From Gammaproteobacteria bacterium UBA4475 (GTDB taxonomy: Bacteria > Pseudomonadota > Gammaproteobacteria > Pseudomonadales > Azotimanducaceae): a stretch of 8,818 nt of DNA. The position numbers and the translations under genes are program-made. The DNA lies in the NCBI GenBank assembly GCA_002389265.1, contig DGOD01000206.1:1-8818 (forward strand), given 5' to 3'. The notes beneath the pieces are model-generated. The model did no database searches, was not told where the DNA came from, and was given only the letters and a program-made list of their open reading frames with translations. Below are positions 6,260 to 8,818 of the stretch, piece after piece. Within the stretch, counting starts at the first letter, position 1, and each line of letters begins with the position of its first letter.

Positions 6260-7918
6260 CAGCTTCTTGTACTTGACCCGAGTCGGGCCCGTGTCACCCT
6301 GACGTTTGCGGTGGTCATCTTCATATTCAGAATAGTTGCCATCAAACCAGACCGCAGTGCTGTTACCTTCAAAGGCGAGGATATGGGTAGCAATCCGATC
6401 GAGGAACCAGCGATCATGTGAGATCACCATCAAGGTACCCGGATAGGCTTCGATGGCGGTTTCCAAAGACCGTAATGTCTCTACGTCCAGGTCGTTGGTG
6501 GGTTCGTCTAGCAGTAGGAAATTTGCGCCCTTTTTCAGCAGCTTTGCCAGGTGCACGCGATTGCGCTCACCGCCAGAAAGATTTTTCACCAGTTTCTGTT
6601 GATCCCCACCCTTGAAGTTGAAGCGACTGACATAGCCGCGAGAAGGCGTCTCGTAGCGACCAATCTGAATCACCTCGTTACCTTCTGAAATCTCCTCCCA
6701 AACATTCTTGTCGTCTGACAGACTGTCGCGGCTTTGATCCACATGACCGAGGACGACGGTTTCTCCTAAACGTACCGTCCCGCTGTCAGGCTGATCGGTG
6801 CCGCTGATCATTCGGAACAGGGTGGACTTACCCGCGCCGTTGCCGCCAATAATGCCGACGATGGCACCCTTAGGCACGCTGAAACTCAAATCGTCAATCA
6901 GCAGTTGATCGCCAAACCCCTTGCTAACACTTTCAACCTCAAGGATGACATCGCCCAATCGAGGTCCTGGTGGAATGTACAATTCCAGGGTCTCGCTGCG
7001 GCGCTGAAATTCCTGGCCGTTAAGCTCTTCAAAGCGAGCCAAGCGGGCCCGATTTTTGGCATGCCGAGCCTTGGGTTGAGTCCTGACCCACTCCAGTTCG
7101 GCTTTGATGGTTTTCTGTCGCGCGCCTTCGCGCTTCTCTTCCATTTCCAGACGTCGGTCTTTGTCTTCGAGCCAAGCGGAGTAGTTCCCTTCGAAGGGGA
7201 TGCCATAGCCACGATCCAGCTCCAGAATCCAACCCGCGGCGTTGTCGAGGAAGTACCGATCGTGGGTAATGGCGACCACGGTGCCAGGAAAGTCCTGTAG
7301 ATAATGTTCGAGCCAGGCCACGCTTTCCGCATCCAGGTGGTTCGTGGGTTCGTCCAGCAACAGCATGTCGGGATTGGACATCAACAAACGGCACAAGGCG
7401 ACTCGACGTTTCTCACCCCCAGACAGGGTTGTGACGTCGGCATCAAATGGGGGTAGGCGTAACGCGTCGGCGGCGATATTGAGTTTGCGTTCCAGGTCCC
7501 AGCCATCGGCGGCGTCGATCTTGAGTTGTAGTTCTCCTTGTTGTTCGAGGAGATCGGTCATCTCCGTGTCAGACATGGGTTCGGCAAATTTATCGCTGAT
7601 CTCGTTGAAAGCGTCGATCAGGTCTTTGAGTTCGCGCACGCCGTCTTCCACATTGCCACGAACGTCGCGGCTCGCGTCCAGTTCTGGCTCCTGGGATAAA
7701 TAACCAATCTTCAGGTCCGGCTGGGGTCTGGCTTCGCCGAGGATTTCCAGGTCGAGACCGGCCATAATTTTCAGCAGCGTAGACTTACCGGCGCCATTGA
7801 GACCCAGGACGCCAATTTTTGCCCCTGGAAAAAAGGATAAAGAGATATCCTTCAGGATAACGCGATTCGGCGGAACGACCTTACCGACTCTGGACATGGT
7901 GTAAACGTATTGTGCCAT
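6254..7918 (-). CDS. ettA: energy-dependent translational throttle protein EttA (ABC-F)
   Basis: EttA is a soluble ABC-F ATPase that binds the ribosomal E site and gates entry into elongation according to ATP/ADP state. From the ATG at 7918 the protein has 554 residues and begins MAQYVYTMSRVGKVVPP, matching the E. coli EttA start. A longer TTG start at 7936 would add six unlikely residues. Domain 1 has Walker A GLNGAGKST (39-47), signature LSGGEKRR (165-172) and Walker B LLLDEPTNHLD with E190. The P-site tRNA interaction linker spans about 243-323. Domain 2 has Walker A GGNGAGKST (358-366), signature LSGGERNR (447-454) and Walker B LLLDEPTNDLD with E472. It has no membrane segments. It is monocistronic here, divergent from nrdR and convergent with radA, and its SD is weak. 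Close ABC-F relatives (Uup, YheS, YbiT) are less likely given the EttA-type start and linker. Confidence 0.95.
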   Translation of the reverse strand: MAQYVYTMSRVGKVVPPNRVILKDISLSFFPGAKIGVLGLNGAGKSTLLKIMAGLDLEILGEARPQPDLKIGYLSQEPELDASRDVRGNVEDGVRELKDLIDAFNEISDKFAEPMSDTEMTDLLEQQGELQLKIDAADGWDLERKLNIAADALRLPPFDADVTTLSGGEKRRVALCRLLMSNPDMLLLDEPTNHLDAESVAWLEHYLQDFPGTVVAITHDRYFLDNAAGWILELDRGYGIPFEGNYSAWLEDKDRRLEMEEKREGARQKTIKAELEWVRTQPKARHAKNRARLARFEELNGQEFQRRSETLELYIPPGPRLGDVILEVESVSKGFGDQLLIDDLSFSVPKGAIVGIIGGNGAGKSTLFRMISGTDQPDSGTVRLGETVVLGHVDQSRDSLSDDKNVWEEISEGNEVIQIGRYETPSRGYVSRFNFKGGDQQKLVKNLSGGERNRVHLAKLLKKGANFLLLDEPTNDLDVETLRSLETAIEAYPGTLMVISHDRWFLDRIATHILAFEGNSTAVWFDGNYSEYEDDHRKRQGDTGPTRVKYKKLA

Positions 7919-7945
7919 GGATAATTGACCCAGCAAAAAAAGTTG

Positions 7946-7976
7946 AGTTTAACAGATACGCCCCTGAGTGTTTCAA
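7946..7976 (-). promoter_or_regulatory. candidate ettA promoter
   Basis: Read on the minus strand, TTGAAA (complement of 7971-7976) is separated by 19 bases from TAAACT (complement of 7946-7951). The -10 is preceded by TG one base upstream (complement of 7953-7954), giving an extended -10. The long spacer is tolerable with an extended -10. A seven-T run (complement of 7935-7941) lies in the short leader before the ettA ATG. Confidence 0.4.
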
Positions 7977-7979
7977 CAC
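7968..7979. promoter_or_regulatory. short palindrome over the ettA -35
   Basis: GTGTT-TC-AACAC is a perfect 5-2-5 inverted repeat that covers the proposed ettA -35 and lies upstream of the nrdR promoter candidate. It could be an operator for either gene. It does not resemble the NrdR box as I know it, and no regulator is assigned. Confidence 0.3.
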
Positions 7980-7983
7980 ATCG

Positions 7984-8012
7984 GTGCCAGCCTTGCCGGT
8001 TTAGAGTAGAAT
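7984..8012 (+). promoter_or_regulatory. candidate nrdR promoter
   Basis: TAGAAT (8007-8012) matches the -10 consensus at five of six positions. GTGCCA (7984-7989), 17 bases upstream, matches the -35 at four of six. Transcription would start near 8019, giving a leader of about 20 bases that still contains the SD GGGAAG (8028-8033). Confidence 0.45.
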
Positions 8013-8039
8013 GGCGCTTTTCCAGCCGGGAAGCCTATA

Positions 8040-8510
8040 GTGCATTGCCCTTTTTGTAGTCATAGCGAGACCAAGGTCATTGATTCACGTCTGGTGGCCG
8101 ATGGCGATCAGGTTAGACGCCGGCGTGAATGTCAGGAGTGTGGCGAGCGGTTTACCACGTTTGAGTCGGCCGAGTTGTTGTTGCCTCGAGTGATCAAGAG
8201 TAATGGCAGTCGGCAGCCCTTTGACGAAGCTAAGTTGCGCAGCGGTATCTTGAGAGCCATTGAGAAGCGCCCGGTAAGCCTAGAGCGAGTTGAGTTGACG
8301 ATCAATCGGATCAAGCATCGATTGCGAGCCACTGGTGAGCCAGAAGTGAATACTCTCAGTGTGGGTGAGCTCGTGATGGATGAATTACGAGACCTGGATG
8401 ACGTGGCTTATGTGCGCTTTGCCTCTGTTTACCGTAGCTTTCAGGACATTAATGAATTTCGAGAAGAGATCGAACGCCTGGATGCAGGCAAGATAAAGCG
8501 CGACGAGTGA
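8040..8510 (+). CDS. nrdR: transcriptional repressor NrdR
   Basis: NrdR represses ribonucleotide reductase operons according to the bound nucleotide (ATP or dATP). The 156-residue protein begins [17 protein letters not shown] and has the zinc ribbon cysteines C3, C6, C31 and C34 with the basic QVRRRREC stretch (24-31) between them. An ATP-cone domain follows (about 49-139), containing [19 protein letters not shown] (51-69) and [11 protein letters not shown] (124-134). The start is GTG at 8040: it gives the exact family N-terminus and has GGGAAG (8028-8033) six bases upstream. The gene lies seven bases before ribD, the usual nrdR-rib arrangement in proteobacteria, and is divergent from ettA. 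No ribonucleotide reductase gene lies in the window, so its targets must be elsewhere. Confidence 0.97.
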   Translation: MHCPFCSHSETKVIDSRLVADGDQVRRRRECQECGERFTTFESAELLLPRVIKSNGSRQPFDEAKLRSGILRAIEKRPVSLERVELTINRIKHRLRATGEPEVNTLSVGELVMDELRDLDDVAYVRFASVYRSFQDINEFREEIERLDAGKIKRDE

Positions 8511-8517
8511 GCAGAGC

Positions 8518-8818
8518 ATGAACCACGAGACTTTTATGGCAGAGGCCTTGCGTGAGGCTGAACGCGGCCTCTATACGGCTCAGCCGAATCCGCGGGTCGG
8601 TTGTGTGTTGGTCAAGGCTGGGGAGGTTATCGCCCGCGGATTTCATCTGCAGACCGGTCATGGGCACGCGGAAGCCAACGCGCTTAAGCTTGCGGGCACC
8701 GCGGCCCGTGATGCGACCGCCTATGTGACGCTGGAGCCTTGTAGTTTTGTTGGCCGCACACCTGCCTGTGCTGACAGCTTGATAAAGGCGGGGGTCAAAA
8801 CCGTGGTCTATGCCATGA
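8518..8818 (+). CDS. ribD: riboflavin biosynthesis deaminase/reductase RibD, 5' part
   Basis: RibD deaminates the pyrimidine product of GTP cyclohydrolase II and then reduces its ribosyl side chain in riboflavin synthesis. Only the first 100 codons are present; the frame is open to the window end. The visible part is the N-terminal zinc deaminase: MNHETFMAEALREAERG start, TAQPNPRVGCVLV (20-32), the HAEANAL motif with zinc ligand H50 and catalytic E52, and EPCS...GRTPAC with zinc ligands C75 and C84. These residues have the same numbering as in E. coli RibD. The usual TPPC is TPAC here, and the usual SHHG/SHQG is SFVG. The ATG lies seven bases after nrdR and has only a poor SD, so translational coupling to nrdR is likely. 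The reductase domain would lie beyond the window. Confidence 0.93.
   Translation, partial: MNHETFMAEALREAERGLYTAQPNPRVGCVLVKAGEVIARGFHLQTGHGHAEANALKLAGTAARDATAYVTLEPCSFVGRTPACADSLIKAGVKTVVYAM

Noticed and set aside
6898..7332. Open frame of 144 codons on the minus strand in another frame of ettA
   Set aside because: ettA is complete and fully motif-supported across this region; the alternative frame reads as low-complexity tryptophan- and serine-rich shadow protein.
7344..7703. Serine/arginine-rich open frame on the plus strand opposite ettA
   Set aside because: The S/R-rich composition is the antisense of codon-biased ettA, and it has no SD or homologous motif.
7919..7936. TTG at 7936 as an upstream start for ettA
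   Set aside because: It adds six residues not found in EttA proteins; MAQYVYTM from the ATG at 7918 matches the family start.
7937..8039. NrdR box upstream of nrdR for autoregulation
   Set aside because: No sequence resembling the paired NrdR box consensus was seen; the GTGTTTCAACAC palindrome does not fit it.
8011..8040. Nine-codon upstream frame ending TAG exactly on the nrdR GTG (TAGTG)
   Set aside because: Its ATG overlaps the best -10 element, so the transcript would probably begin after it; it also lacks an SD. It would matter only if transcription starts farther upstream.

Overview
The window is a stretch of ordinary gammaproteobacterial core genome. The gene order rpsF-rpsR-(DUF2232-type membrane protein)-rplI-dnaB-alr is the arrangement I know from Pseudomonas and relatives. 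The protein sequences fit that assignment: S6, S18, L9, EttA and NrdR all read as typical gammaproteobacterial versions. The enterobacterial priB gene is absent between rpsF and rpsR. A free-living, probably marine or environmental member of the Pseudomonadales/Cellvibrionales area is my inference. No mobile element, phage gene, CRISPR array, tRNA or rRNA gene was seen.

Layout. Positions 1-84 hold a -10-like element and the rpsF leader, which can fold and carries an exact anti-Shine-Dalgarno hexamer. Positions 85-2138 are a ribosomal-protein operon (rpsF, rpsR, a multi-pass membrane protein, rplI). Positions 2139-2339 are non-coding, with several inverted repeats and no convincing ribosome binding site before the TTG start of dnaB (2340-3716). 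A five-unit 13-nt tandem repeat covers the dnaB stop and the alr start. Next come alr (3761-4813) and radA (4874-6235). radA converges on ettA (minus strand, 6254-7918), and both stop codons lie in one hairpin stem. A divergent spacer of about 120 bp then separates ettA from nrdR (8040-8510), which is followed by the 5' end of ribD (8518 to the window end).

Functionally the window links translation (S6, S18, L9, the ABC-F factor EttA), replication and recombination (DnaB, RadA), cell-wall precursor supply (Alr), control of deoxyribonucleotide supply (NrdR) and riboflavin synthesis (RibD). All of these are housekeeping genes.

I did not find an undescribed multi-gene system. The most interesting signals are at gene junctions. 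The first is the 13-nt repeat that produces a chain of overlapping stop/start codons from dnaB to alr. The second is the rpsF leader, a candidate S6:S18 autoregulatory RNA with a possible loop-to-SD pairing. The third is the symmetric hairpin shared by the radA and ettA stops. The fourth is the unusual dnaB initiation region. The function of the DUF2232-type membrane protein in a ribosomal operon is also an open question.
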